Counted from the stretch's first letter, positions 1 to 9,059 are shown. The stretch is DNA of 64,000 nt from Neoalteromonas facilis (GCF_002807665.1 NZ_PEAY01000004.1:596604-660603), one strand, 5' to 3'. Numbers and translations: made by a program. Notes: generated by a model from the sequence alone, not told the origin.

Positions 1-55
1 AAAAGCCAACGACAGCGCCGACTAAAACCAATCCAATTGAAATTGCAATTTCCAT
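1..55 (-). CDS. zapG: ZapG/YhcB-family inner-membrane protein, N-terminal fragment
   Basis: Only the first 18 codons lie in the window. They read MEIAISIGLVLVGAVVGF, a single hydrophobic helix beginning right at the N-terminus, as in the DUF1043 (YhcB/ZapG) family of cell-envelope and division proteins. The ATG has a good ribosome site, GGAG, a few bases upstream. The gene is divergent from zapE, and yhcB and zapE are also divergent neighbours in Escherichia coli; this synteny is the main support, since the fragment alone is too short for a firm family call. The rest of the gene continues beyond the left edge. Confidence 0.6.
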   Translation of the reverse strand, partial: MEIAISIGLVLVGAVVGF

Positions 56-235
56 GGGTACTCCACTAGTGCTATGGGCAAACTGTTTTAATGTTCTTTC
101 TTAAACTATACCAAAGCATCATCGCATTTGCGCAGATTCATTAGTATCATTTATCCTTTATCGGTTATTTCCCATATTGGGGAGTGAGTAACAAGTTTCA
201 AGCGGAAGCGACGCCAAAAGGTAGTATTCAATACG

Positions 236-1333
236 ATGACGCCAATCGAAAAATATAAACAGGACTTAGAAAAGCCCGATTTTCATTACGATCCCGCTCA
301 GGAAATGGCGGTTAATGAGCTGCAGCGTTTGTATGACGAGCTGACCCAACCAAAGAAAAAACTGACGTGGCGAGTTAAAATCAAAGCAACTTTCGGTAAA
401 GGGATGACCAAACCGTCTATCCAAGGCTTGTATTTTTGGGGTGGTGTAGGGCGCGGTAAAACGTATTTGGTTGATACGTTTTACGATTGTTTACCATTCG
501 AGAAGAAATTGCGCATTCACTTTCACCGGTTCATGCACCGTGTGCATCAGGCGTTAAAACCATTGGCAGGGCAAAGTGATCCGTTGAAAATCATTGCCGC
601 CGACTTGGCTAAAGAAGCGAAGGTCATTTGTTTTGACGAGTTTTTTGTATCTGATATTACCGATGCCATGATTTTGGGTAAGTTATTTGAATACCTGTTT
701 GGCCATGGCATTGTGTTGGTGGCTACCTCAAATATTATCCCGGACGAGTTGTATCGCAATGGTTTGCAACGTGCGCGCTTCCTGCCAGCCATAGATTTGA
801 TTAATCAGAATACGCGGGTGATTAACGTCGATAGTGGTGTTGACTATCGATTGCGCACCCTCGAACAGGCTGAAATCTATCATTATCCGTTGGATAAAAA
901 AGCGACGGAGAATTTGCATCATTATTTTACTCAACTTGCACCCGATGTAGGGCAGGAAAACTGTCAAATAGCGATTGAAGGACGCAAGATTTCGGTGTTG
1001 AGAGACGCAGATGGCGTGGTAATGGTTGAATTTGAAGCATTGTGTGATGGCCCGCGTAGTCAAACCGATTACATTGAAATAAGCCGTATTTACCACACGG
1101 TGCTATTGGCTAATGTCACCCAAATGGGACAAGACAATGATGATGTCGCTCGTCGATTTATTGCCATGGTAGATGAGTTTTACGAGCGCCACGTGAAGTT
1201 GATTATTTCAGCGTCAGTACCCATGGAAGAGTTGTACAGTGAGGGCCGCTTAAACTTCGAATTTAAACGTTGTTTGAGCCGATTACAGGAAATGCAGTCA
1301 CACGAATATCTGAGTAAACAACATTTACCCTAA
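236..1333 (+). CDS. zapE: Cell division protein ZapE (AFG1-like ATPase)
   Basis: A 365-residue AFG1/ZapE-family P-loop ATPase. Walker A is GGVGRGKT at residues 69-76 and Walker B is ICFDEF at 131-136, followed by the family motif FVSDITDAM. Length fits the family. ZapE is known to bind FtsZ in an ATP-dependent way and to act at the constricting ring under heat or low oxygen; this role is taken from family knowledge. The start ATG has only a weak AAGG about 14 bases upstream, so the exact start is a little uncertain, but the N-terminus matches the family length. It is divergent from the zapG fragment and is followed after 80 bases by the YeeN-like gene on the same strand. Confidence 0.93.
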   Translation: MTPIEKYKQDLEKPDFHYDPAQEMAVNELQRLYDELTQPKKKLTWRVKIKATFGKGMTKPSIQGLYFWGGVGRGKTYLVDTFYDCLPFEKKLRIHFHRFMHRVHQALKPLAGQSDPLKIIAADLAKEAKVICFDEFFVSDITDAMILGKLFEYLFGHGIVLVATSNIIPDELYRNGLQRARFLPAIDLINQNTRVINVDSGVDYRLRTLEQAEIYHYPLDKKATENLHHYFTQLAPDVGQENCQIAIEGRKISVLRDADGVVMVEFEALCDGPRSQTDYIEISRIYHTVLLANVTQMGQDNDDVARRFIAMVDEFYERHVKLIISASVPMEELYSEGRLNFEFKRCLSRLQEMQSHEYLSKQHLP

Positions 1334-1414
1334 TAGGTGGGTGTTATCTGGGCGTGAAAATAGGTAAAATCCACGGCACAAAATTGCCCGTCAGTTAAGA
1401 TTTAAGAGAGCACA

Positions 1415-2137
1415 ATGGGAAGAGCATTCGAAGTTAGAAAAAATGCCATGGCAAAAACAGCCGGGGCAAAGACCAAGGTCTATTCAAAATACGGTAAAGA
1501 AATTTATGTTTGCGCCAAGAATGGCGGAACCGATCCAGACGCTAACCTAGCGTTACGTCGTTTAATGGATAAAGCCAAAAAAGACCAAGTCCCCAGCCAC
1601 GTTATTGAAAAAGCGATTGATAAAGCGGCAGGTGGTGCAGGTGAAGATTTCGTACCGATGCGTTATGAAGGTTTTGGGCCGGGTAACTGTATGGTGATTG
1701 TGGATTGTTTAAGTGACAATGCAAACCGCACAATTACCGATGTACGTAACTGTTTTACTAAGACTAAATCAAACCTTGGCGCACAAAACTCTGTGGCGCA
1801 TATGTTTGATCATCAAGCTATTTTCCAGTTTGATGGTGACGACGAAGACGCCATCTTAGAGGTTTTGATGGAAGCTGATGTTGATGTCACAGACGTAGAA
1901 CAGGAAGAAGGCAAAATTACTGTATTTGCGCCGCATACTGAGTTCTACAAAGTGAAAACTGCACTAACAGAAGCAAATCCAGATATTACGTTTGACACTG
2001 AAGAAATCACATTCGTACCTCAAACCAATGTTGATATCAGTGAAGAAGATGTGCCTGTATTTGAGAAGTTTATGGGCATGCTAAATGATTGCGATGATGT
2101 TCAGGATGTATATCACAACGCGGTATTGCCTGAATAA
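1415..2137 (+). CDS. YebC/PmpR-family protein, YeeN subgroup
   Basis: A 240-residue YebC/TACO1-family protein. The N-terminus [20 protein letters not shown] and the core [25 protein letters not shown] are typical. It resembles YeeN more than canonical YebC because it starts MGRAFE and carries [16 protein letters not shown] where YebC has a different segment. YebC relatives have been described as transcription regulators and, more recently, as factors that help ribosomes through difficult peptide stretches; which applies to this subgroup is not evident from sequence. An AAGAGAG ribosome site lies just before the ATG. A clear intrinsic terminator follows about 107 bases after the stop, so this gene, possibly with zapE, ends a transcription unit. 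Confidence 0.88.
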   Translation: MGRAFEVRKNAMAKTAGAKTKVYSKYGKEIYVCAKNGGTDPDANLALRRLMDKAKKDQVPSHVIEKAIDKAAGGAGEDFVPMRYEGFGPGNCMVIVDCLSDNANRTITDVRNCFTKTKSNLGAQNSVAHMFDHQAIFQFDGDDEDAILEVLMEADVDVTDVEQEEGKITVFAPHTEFYKVKTALTEANPDITFDTEEITFVPQTNVDISEEDVPVFEKFMGMLNDCDDVQDVYHNAVLPE

Positions 2138-2244
2138 GCCTTTACGGTAATTGGATTGTTTAACGACTTTCACTGAGTTTTATTAGAATTAAGTTGTTTA
2201 ACACAGCGTGCGAGCATAATTTGCAATGCAAGCATGAAAGACAT

Positions 2245-2274
2245 AAGCCTTGTGGGAAACCTCAAGGCTTTTTT
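2245..2274 (+). terminator. Intrinsic terminator after the YeeN-like gene
   Basis: An 8-bp perfect stem, AAGCCTTG (2245-2252) with CAAGGCTT (2263-2270), 10-base loop, continuing directly into a run of T. This is a standard Rho-independent terminator for the plus-strand unit. Confidence 0.8.
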
Positions 2275-2330
2275 ATTTCCAATCGAATAACACTGAACAC
2301 GCTGATTGAGCTCTCTGCACACAACAGTGC

Positions 2331-2358
2331 GATGGGGACTTTGCGCTTCCCCATCTTT
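2331..2358. other. Hairpin between convergent genes
   Basis: GATGGGGA (2331-2338) pairs with TCCCCATC (2348-2355) around a 9-base loop and is followed by TTT on the plus strand. It lies between the YeeN-like gene and the end of the minus-strand protease gene. It may be a second terminator, but the T-tract is short. Confidence 0.4.
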
Positions 2359-2388
2359 AACATCAGTGAGAGATGATTACATGACGAG

Positions 2389-3237
2389 TTAGTTAAATTG
2401 GATATAACCATTTTCCATATCAATTGATACAGGATGATTTTTAATAATTTCTGCCCCAATGTTTACCCAGCGCAGCGGCGCTAAAAATTTAACCACGGGA
2501 TTTTCAAAGACGATACTCCCTAACTCGACACTTCCCGCTATTCTTCCTTCCCAAATATCAATCTCATGTCCTGGGATACGAGCTTTGCCAATCACTTTAG
2601 GTTCTTCAACATAGTCAAATGATGACTTCAAGTTGAGCGGTAAAGATAGACCGATAGGAGAACCTGTATCGATATGTGCGTCATATTCCTGCTCATTAAT
2701 TAGGATTTTAAATGACGGTAAAGAGTCCTGAGTATTCAGTTCTAAGGTATTTTCTGAACCGTCTTTCAACTCATGTTCTTTGTCGATTGAGATAACTTGT
2801 CGCATCAGATCCACTGTGATCACACCGGGAGACAGTGCCCAGGCACTTAATACACCCTCTGGCGCATCGGGCGATGTGAACATCGTCATAATGTGGCTAC
2901 TGATCCGGTTGAAATTGAACGTTGCATCGCCAACCATCACTTGTTCAGCAGCGTGCTGAGTGATTTCCAAGGTTTGTCCACCACCTAGATTGTTCATTTC
3001 ATTAACACCTGTCTCGGGGAGCTTTAACTGTTTTGCTTTGTCACTGGATAACATAAGTTCAGCTCCACCAAGCCCAGTATCTATGATGACGCTGAACGGC
3101 TCTGAGTTATTGAGGCTGATGTCGATGGTCGGTCGACCACCAAAGCTACCTATGGGCAGTTCAATCCTCGAAGTGTTATCAGCAAACAAAGTTTGACTGG
3201 TGACTAACAGTAAAAATGCAAAGATAATTAACTTCAT
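2389..3237 (-). CDS. Secreted retropepsin-like aspartyl protease, two DTG motifs
   Basis: A 282-residue protein with a clear Sec signal peptide (MKLIIFAFLLLVTSQTLFA). It carries two aspartyl-protease active-site signatures: IIDTGLGGAE, with D53-T54-G55, and HIDTGSPIGL, with D190-T191-G192. Two DTG motifs about 137 residues apart suggest a single-chain, two-lobed retropepsin fold, unlike the usual bacterial proteins with one DTG that must dimerise. The predicted location is the periplasm or outside the cell. An AAGGA ribosome site precedes the ATG. It lies 53 bases downstream of the S41 protease gene on the same strand, so the two are probably co-transcribed. The family call is good; substrate is unknown. 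Confidence 0.72.
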   Translation of the reverse strand: MKLIIFAFLLLVTSQTLFADNTSRIELPIGSFGGRPTIDISLNNSEPFSVIIDTGLGGAELMLSSDKAKQLKLPETGVNEMNNLGGGQTLEITQHAAEQVMVGDATFNFNRISSHIMTMFTSPDAPEGVLSAWALSPGVITVDLMRQVISIDKEHELKDGSENTLELNTQDSLPSFKILINEQEYDAHIDTGSPIGLSLPLNLKSSFDYVEEPKVIGKARIPGHEIDIWEGRIAGSVELGSIVFENPVVKFLAPLRWVNIGAEIIKNHPVSIDMENGYIQFN

Positions 3238-3290
3238 TTATTTTTCCTTATTTTTTGCAGTAGATTTTTATTTTTAAGGTGAGGAAATCC

Positions 3291-4823
3291 TTAGTTCACC
3301 TTTTCATATTCAACGATAAAGGCAGGAAACCAACTGGCGCCGTGATCATCACTGGCATCAATTATCATTTTTCGATGTTGGGCTTTTAGTTCTATGCTAA
3401 GTCGGAATGCTCTCCATACTCCTTTCGAGATAGGAAAAAAGGTTCCACTGTTGAGGTTTGTCATGACCAATGTGTCTTCTACAATCCGCCCTTCGTAAAG
3501 GTCCATGACGCCCCAAATGTCATCTATTGCCGCTTTCCGGAATACATCGCGATATTGGTCATAACTGAGGTATGACAACATATTAAAACTATCAGTAGCT
3601 GTTTCAGTGGGTTGCTCAGTAAGCAGCAGTTCTTTGTGTTGGCGAGCGACAGTAACGGGAAGCGTTGAGATTATCTGCCACGTCTTTCCTTTGTCACTTG
3701 ACATTTTTGTGGTCATATTCCAGTTGCCTTCAAGTACACTCAGTTGCGCCATCATCGTATGAGGTTTGACTGAAGCCGCAGGTCGTTTAGGCTCAGGGAG
3801 TTGGATAAGCTGTTTCGCTTTGTCTAATGCGAGGTCGCTCGCGACCTCATGATCGGGAATAAGTCCGTTCCCTTCTATTTGCCCTTTATTGAGCGAAATG
3901 TAATTGGCAATTGGCAAAGACACTTGAATACCCGGTGCAATATCAAACATCTTTTGTGATAAGAGCTCTCCAGCCGTCTTTTCACCAATGATCTCGGCGT
4001 TATTAATCATGGCTAGTCCAGCCACAGATAGTTCAGCAGCACTTTTGGTATTGCTATCAACCAGGATATATACACTACCCGAATATAAGCTGCCTGAAGG
4101 TTCTATGGTTAAGTTGATAATTGGATGGGAATCTAGTGCCGCCCAAAACTCAAGTAGAGTGTCGCCACGAAAAGGTGTCGCATTCATGATGTCCGTGTGA
4201 GTGGGTTCTGCATCATGCTCTTGGTACCAAGCGCGAGTGGCAAAGCCTCCAATAACGGTAGCTTTATCGACAAAATACGATAAGAGTGATTTCACCACCA
4301 TGGCACCCCCTTCATTACCACGTAAGTCAATGACTAGATTGGTAACGTCGCGCGCAATGATGTCTTCCATAAATTGGGCGACCTGTTGTTCGTTATCACG
4401 CCCCATCATTGTTTTTATGTTTAACCTAGCGAAGTCATCATCGAATGTTAGCTGACTTGCACTGGCCCCGACGTTCATTTGATTTACATGTTGGTATATT
4501 TGTTGGGCACTGCGATGTGACTGATTAAATGCGATATGAGAAATACCGGATGATGACCAAAGCGAATTTAATGCCTTTAACGTAACGCTAATGTCGTTAT
4601 GCTCTGTTACGATCTGATGCTGCTTTTTTAAGACCGAATTTAATTGCCCATTTTGTAAAATGCTTGGCTTGAAAAAATAGTTATTGAATATACTCTCGAT
4701 GCGTTTAGTCTCAATATTTGATGCTGTGTTATGGTGTTTATCATCAGCAAAAATAGTGGCAGAGAGCAAAACAAAGAGCGCACAAAACGCAGCCTTGAAG
4801 CCGTATTTTTCACGTGGGTTCAT
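3291..4823 (-). CDS. S41-family serine peptidase (IRBP-like) with C-terminal accessory domain
   Basis: A 510-residue exported protein with an N-terminal signal peptide ending near residue 26. The S41 core shows LVIDLRGNEGG (163-173) and LVDSNTKSAAEL (254-265), where S261 is the likely nucleophile, then IIGEKTAGE (278-286). The position after TAG is glutamate rather than the lysine of C-terminal processing peptidases, which points to the IRBP-like branch. Residues from about 365 to the end form a separate beta-rich domain (GNWNMTTKMSSDKGKTW) with no recognised catalytic motif. It is the first gene of a probable two-gene operon with the aspartyl protease and is divergent from the AraC regulator, which may control it. 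There is only a weak GGA before the ATG. Confidence 0.8.
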   Translation of the reverse strand: MNPREKYGFKAAFCALFVLLSATIFADDKHHNTASNIETKRIESIFNNYFFKPSILQNGQLNSVLKKQHQIVTEHNDISVTLKALNSLWSSSGISHIAFNQSHRSAQQIYQHVNQMNVGASASQLTFDDDFARLNIKTMMGRDNEQQVAQFMEDIIARDVTNLVIDLRGNEGGAMVVKSLLSYFVDKATVIGGFATRAWYQEHDAEPTHTDIMNATPFRGDTLLEFWAALDSHPIINLTIEPSGSLYSGSVYILVDSNTKSAAELSVAGLAMINNAEIIGEKTAGELLSQKMFDIAPGIQVSLPIANYISLNKGQIEGNGLIPDHEVASDLALDKAKQLIQLPEPKRPAASVKPHTMMAQLSVLEGNWNMTTKMSSDKGKTWQIISTLPVTVARQHKELLLTEQPTETATDSFNMLSYLSYDQYRDVFRKAAIDDIWGVMDLYEGRIVEDTLVMTNLNSGTFFPISKGVWRAFRLSIELKAQHRKMIIDASDDHGASWFPAFIVEYEKVN

Positions 4824-4940
4824 GCTTGGTCCAGTTAATAGAAGCTAAGTGGTAACCAAGTGTATCTGGAGCCCTATGGGCATGAGACCTAAATGCTTAT
4901 TTAGGACGTACTAAATCACGATTTTGGACCTGGAGAATGA

Positions 4941-6011
4941 ATGTCTGATATCACCGCTGGCATACAGCTGACTATCATCTTACAAAATATCGTTTTTTGT
5001 ATTTTTCTAATGAGATTCTCGGAGGTTATCACTAACTCAACACGTATCTTTTTATTTCTTTTGGCCGTGTTTACGCTTCACATGGTGGCTAATTTGGCTC
5101 TAGCCTATGAACCTTTCAGTTTTGTTTTGTCGATAACTAAAGGGATTAGTTTGTTGTATGGGCCTTTGGTATACCTTTACGTTAGAACATCTGTATTCGA
5201 TGAAAAGCGTTTGGCTCTAAAAGATGCGATCCACCTGCTACCAGCGCCACTCATTACAGTTTTAGATGGTTTCACCTCCGTTCATTTTCTTGTTGCGGCG
5301 GGGTTAACTTTTCTGAGCATGGCTATCTATCTCATCGCAGCTGCAGCTATTTACAAGAAATATATCGCCACCATAGACCTTACCCAATCGCTGGATGATG
5401 CTATCGCACTGACAGGGATCAAAGTGGCGTTATTTATAAATGCTGTCATTTTGCTGAGTAATATGGGCACGGTTGCACTTTATGTGATCACACAAAATGA
5501 ATTCTTAATTGGTTTATCTCAAGTGTCCCTGTTCTTATTGTTATCAGCATCTATTGTAACGCTGGCGCTCACCGAACTGACGAAAGACAAACGTTTCCAC
5601 GGTATCACTGCGTCGGATTTGGAAGTGCTAACAGACGGTAAGAAATCGAATAATGAATACCAAATAGACCCTGCTGTGACGGCGCTACTAGAAAACGAAC
5701 TAGAGCGGCTGATGAGTAACGATAAGCCTTACTTACAACCATTATTTAATTTGCAGAGTCTCGCCAAAAAACTGGGTGTTTCCCCAAGAAATGTCTCGGC
5801 GTTCATCAATCAACGATATCAGAAAAGTTTTTCTGAATATGTGAATCAATTTCGCATTGAGGAAGTTAAGCAATTACTTATTTCTGATACCGAGCAAACT
5901 ATTTTAGACATCGCCTACCAATGTGGATTTTCAACCAAATCAAACTTTAACCGAGCATTTAAATTACAAGAAGGGATGACACCAAGTGAATTCAAGGAGT
6001 CCAATACCTAG
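4941..6011 (+). CDS. Membrane-anchored AraC-family transcriptional regulator
   Basis: A 356-residue protein. The first ~215 residues are almost all hydrophobic and form six or seven helices. A C-terminal AraC/XylS DNA-binding domain (about 255-355) contains two helix-turn-helix units: LQSLAKKLGVSPRNVSAFIN and the conserved ILDIAYQCGFSTKSNFNRAF. This membrane-sensor plus AraC layout is common in Alteromonadales and Bacteroidetes. Start: ATG with GGAG five bases upstream. It is divergent from the secreted protease operon (117 bases between starts), which makes that operon the obvious target; this is inference. The ligand is unknown. Confidence 0.85.
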   Translation: MSDITAGIQLTIILQNIVFCIFLMRFSEVITNSTRIFLFLLAVFTLHMVANLALAYEPFSFVLSITKGISLLYGPLVYLYVRTSVFDEKRLALKDAIHLLPAPLITVLDGFTSVHFLVAAGLTFLSMAIYLIAAAAIYKKYIATIDLTQSLDDAIALTGIKVALFINAVILLSNMGTVALYVITQNEFLIGLSQVSLFLLLSASIVTLALTELTKDKRFHGITASDLEVLTDGKKSNNEYQIDPAVTALLENELERLMSNDKPYLQPLFNLQSLAKKLGVSPRNVSAFINQRYQKSFSEYVNQFRIEEVKQLLISDTEQTILDIAYQCGFSTKSNFNRAFKLQEGMTPSEFKESNT

Positions 6012-6273
6012 CTTGATTGTGAATTCCGTCATTCACCTCCCAGTATATTGACCACTACATTCACCCATATTAAATAACGATTGCAGTTTGTTCACAGGAG
6101 CCTACTACGCGCTCTTAACCCCCTCTACAGGAGCTTTTTGTGGGTTTTGTTCTGTTGCAACAAAATGTCGCGACTCAGTTATCCGATAAACTAACCTCAG
6201 GTACAGCTGTAACAGCACCGCAAGACACGTAATCTGATGACGCCAATGAAGGCAAATCTTAAAAAGGACCTTA

Positions 6274-6513
6274 ATGATGAATACGTTATCAAATGAAGAA
6301 TTGGAAAGTGTTTCTGGTGGTTGTGCCGAGCATTGCTGGGGTGATTTCAGTGCGGCAGGTTTTGGCGCGTCAGTTGTTGCCGGCGCGATTGGCGGCATGA
6401 GAGGTGGCTTTGTGTCAATGGCTCTTGGTGCCGTAGCTGGTGGACTTGGTTATGCCGGAAGTAAAGTGGGTGACAAGATGTCTGAGAGAACGACGGGGTC
6501 ATCTGATGAATGA
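6274..6513 (+). CDS. Double-glycine leader peptide, candidate class II bacteriocin/microcin
   Basis: A 79-residue peptide. The N-terminus TLSNEELESVSGG fits the class II bacteriocin leader pattern (LS-x2-EL-x2-[IV]-x-GG) very well. Cleavage after G16 would leave a 63-residue mature peptide starting CAEHC. The mature part is rich in glycine and alanine with GxxxG-like helix-packing motifs (GASVVAGAIGG, GAVAGGLGYAGSKVG), a short polar tail, and two close cysteines (17 and 21). The start is ATGATG with AAAAGGA upstream. The next gene is a small two-helix membrane protein, the usual position of an immunity gene. No C39-peptidase ABC exporter is visible nearby, so export would need machinery elsewhere. 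The leader is strong evidence; antibacterial action is inferred. Confidence 0.72.
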   Translation: MMNTLSNEELESVSGGCAEHCWGDFSAAGFGASVVAGAIGGMRGGFVSMALGAVAGGLGYAGSKVGDKMSERTTGSSDE

Positions 6514-6557
6514 GGTTTAGGGGCTTAGGCCCCTCTCATACTCGGCTGGGAGTTGAT

Positions 6558-6776
6558 ATGTTACGAAATTTAAAAGCAAGCGTGCTGTTGCTGATATACG
6601 TCTTGGTTATGATATGTGTCATTGTGGTAGTTTCGCGCGTGACTCTATCAATATTTACAGACATCGGTGAAGGTACTGAAATAGCTATTATTGGCGTTGT
6701 TATTTTGCTGGTGGTTGCATTGTTCACCGAGGTGGGCAAAAGGCTAGCGGTATTTTCTCGAATGAAGAAAGATTAA
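6558..6776 (+). CDS. Small two-helix membrane protein, candidate immunity protein
   Basis: A 72-residue protein beginning MLRNLKASVLLLIYVLVM, with two predicted membrane helices (about 7-27 and 40-57) and a basic C-terminus ending SRMKKD. The ATG at 6558 was chosen because GGGAG lies five bases upstream (6548-6552); a reading frame open back to 6510 overlaps the previous gene and has no ribosome site. It lies 44 bases behind the double-glycine peptide gene. Size, topology and position match immunity proteins of class II bacteriocins, but no family is recognised, so the role is inferred. The 3' end overlaps the stop of the convergent transporter gene by four bases. Confidence 0.6.
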   Translation: MLRNLKASVLLLIYVLVMICVIVVVSRVTLSIFTDIGEGTEIAIIGVVILLVVALFTEVGKRLAVFSRMKKD

Positions 6777-7618
6777 TTTTTGTTTTCCTTGGGCTCAATA
6801 TGCACAACAGCATCAGTAATACCAAACTCTTTAGCGAGAACTGCTTCAATTTGATCGGCTAATTCATGAGTTTGTGTCAGCGATAACGAGCTAGGCGTTG
6901 CGACCGTAATGTCACCAATGTGTTGTTGACCATCAAAACGAGTACGTACTTTTCGAATTTCCTTTACGCCTTCAAGGTCGCCGATTGTTTTGCGTACTAG
7001 ATTGTGATCAATATGAGTACCATCAACTAGGATTGGAATGGACTTTTTAAACAGGCGATAGGCCAAAAATAAGATAATAACGGCCATACAAATCGCAAAC
7101 AACGTATCTAACCAATACCATCCCATTGCAGCAAGTTGCCAGCCGGCAATAATGGTAATAGAGGACAATACATCGCTTAGCGTATGACTGGCATCGGCAT
7201 GCAGTAGATCGGAATTTAATCGCTTGGCCCAATGATGTTCCCAAGTGGTTAACAAGATGTTGGCAACAAGCGCCCCGATTAGAATCACCAACCCTGTGGA
7301 ACTATTATTGACAGGCTCTCCAAAACGCTCGACTGCCGTGATTACAATTTCAACTGCAACCACAGACAATAGTGTGGCGAGAAAAAAAATCGCCAATGGC
7401 ACAAATTTTTGATGTCCGTAGGGGTGTGATTTATCAGCAGGTTGTTCACTTTGCTGTTGGGCAAACCAAGCGACGATATTATTACCAACGTCGGTCAATG
7501 AATGGAACGCATCCGCCAAAATTGCGGTGGAGTGCGTCATCAAGCCCACTACCAACTTGAGCGCCATAATCAGTAAATTGATACTGCCCTCGATGATCAG
7601 GACATGTTTAACCTGCAT
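6773..7618 (-). CDS. Cation diffusion facilitator (CDF) family metal transporter
   Basis: A 281-residue CDF transporter. The N-terminal half is a bundle of about six membrane helices with metal-site motifs ADAFHSLTD (35-43) in helix 2 and HADASHTLSD in helix 5; the loop HPYGHQKF is also typical. The last ~80 residues form the cytoplasmic CDF C-terminal domain (GVKEIRKVRTRFDGQQHIGDITV and VVHIEP). CDF proteins exchange divalent metals such as Zn, Fe, Co or Mn for protons at the inner membrane. The exact metal cannot be read from sequence and it is not close enough to FieF to be named. The gene is monocistronic and convergent with the bacteriocin pair. Confidence 0.88.
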   Translation of the reverse strand: MQVKHVLIIEGSINLLIMALKLVVGLMTHSTAILADAFHSLTDVGNNIVAWFAQQQSEQPADKSHPYGHQKFVPLAIFFLATLLSVVAVEIVITAVERFGEPVNNSSTGLVILIGALVANILLTTWEHHWAKRLNSDLLHADASHTLSDVLSSITIIAGWQLAAMGWYWLDTLFAICMAVIILFLAYRLFKKSIPILVDGTHIDHNLVRKTIGDLEGVKEIRKVRTRFDGQQHIGDITVATPSSLSLTQTHELADQIEAVLAKEFGITDAVVHIEPKENKN

Positions 7619-7746
7619 ATTTTCAACGCCTTAAGCAATTATTGTCCACTGTTCTACCGCTAACCACTATAGGACTAAACTCGACGATAACACAACCTGC
7701 ATTTTTGCATTAGGTGTTCCCTCTATTCGACGGTATACTAGCGCCC

Positions 7747-8104
<358 letters not shown>

Positions 8105-8212
8105 ACATTTTCTACTTTGACATATCCTGTAACGGACTAGTCCTAAATACCTATTTATTAATTTGATTACCAGGGCTATGCTGAGTGAATAAAAATTCGT
8201 TTCGGTTGCTCA

Positions 8213-8704
8213 GTGCCTTCCATCATTGATATTGAAGCCAGTGGTTTTGGCCCCGACAGTTACCCCATAGAAATCGGCATAGTGCGCGAGGATGGCGCGC
8301 GTTTTTGTCGTCTAATCAAACCATTTCCTGAGTGGCAACATTGGAGCGAAACTGCGGCGGAATTGCATGGCATCAATCGAGATGAATTACTGCACTTCGG
8401 TAAAAATGGCCTGGATGTCTGTTTGCAAATCAATGCTTTTGTTGGGCAACGCACGCTGTTTAGTGACGGGTGGGTTGTTGATAATCCATGGCTAATAAAA
8501 CTATACGCAGCTGCTCGCTGCGAGATGACATTCAGGTTAAGTCCACTTGAGTCTCTGCTTAAGGAGTCACACATTTTACGATGGGATAGCGTGAAATCTG
8601 ATGTCAGTTCCGAGTTAGGTGGCTCTCGGCATCGGGCAAGTGTTGATGCAATGATTATCCAACAAACAATTACTCGCGTTTTGGCATCCGACCTAGCACA
8701 GTGA
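8213..8704 (+). CDS. DEDDh-type 3'-5' exonuclease-like protein
   Basis: A 163-residue protein of the RNase H-like DnaQ fold. Motif I is IDIEASG with D6 and E8; motif II holds D85/D90 in FSDGWVVDNPWL; motif III is HRASVDA with H140 and D145. This gives a full DEDDh set. The protein is short and lacks extra domains, like small exonucleases found in marine gammaproteobacteria; its substrate (DNA or RNA) is not evident. The only usable start is GTG at 8213, with an in-frame stop shortly upstream, and no clear ribosome site is seen. It sits 108 bases after the RNase P RNA, but co-transcription is unproven. Confidence 0.78.
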   Translation: MPSIIDIEASGFGPDSYPIEIGIVREDGARFCRLIKPFPEWQHWSETAAELHGINRDELLHFGKNGLDVCLQINAFVGQRTLFSDGWVVDNPWLIKLYAAARCEMTFRLSPLESLLKESHILRWDSVKSDVSSELGGSRHRASVDAMIIQQTITRVLASDLAQ

Positions 8705-8774
8705 TTGGGTGAGACGGCTATCAGCTAGCGCTCAAATGTCGTATTGATTGCCTTACTGCAATTGTTTTTCGCAG

Positions 8775-8810
8775 GCGAGCCATGAGGCTAGCCATAACGC
8801 GAGCCATAAC
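8775..8810. repeat. Three tandem 12-bp direct repeats
   Basis: Three contiguous 12-bp units: GCGAGCCATGAG (8775-8786), GCTAGCCATAAC (8787-8798) and GCGAGCCATAAC (8799-8810). They lie in the 355-bp gap between the exonuclease gene and the carbonic anhydrase gene. No coding is visible. They could be binding sites for a multimeric regulator or a chance local duplication. The rest of the gap holds an 11-bp repeat pair, a short hairpin at 8871-8887 (AAGTCTT-TTT-AAGACTT) and otherwise nothing I can recognise. Confidence 0.6.
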
Positions 8811-8842
8811 AAGAGATTGTTAATCGCTTTGCGCTTCTTTCA

Positions 8843-8864
8843 TTTTTAATGTTTTTTTAATGTT
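8843..8864. repeat. 11-bp direct repeat pair, possible response-regulator site
   Basis: TTTTTAATGTT occurs twice in perfect tandem (8843-8853 and 8854-8864), giving an 11-bp, one-helical-turn phase. OmpR/PhoB-family regulators typically bind such 11-bp-phased direct repeats, and an OmpR-family regulator is encoded just beyond the next gene. The AT-rich composition makes chance repetition possible. Confidence 0.4.
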
Positions 8865-9059
8865 TGGCTAAAGTCTTTTTAAGACTTCATTCCTATCATC
8901 TCTTCGTTTTACAAATCTCAAACAGGCCACAGCGTTTTGGCTGTGAAGTTCGCAGAGTATTTTTGCACTAATTCTTGGGTACGTGACCCTGACCTGTTTG
9001 TTCTGATTTCACTTGATTGAAGAGCATAGGCTCGATCAATATAACGAGGGCTTTATAGA

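Noticed and set aside
6105-6398. 97-codon minus-strand frame over the bacteriocin gene
   Set aside because: No ribosome site and a composition unlike a protein; the plus-strand leader peptide is far better supported.
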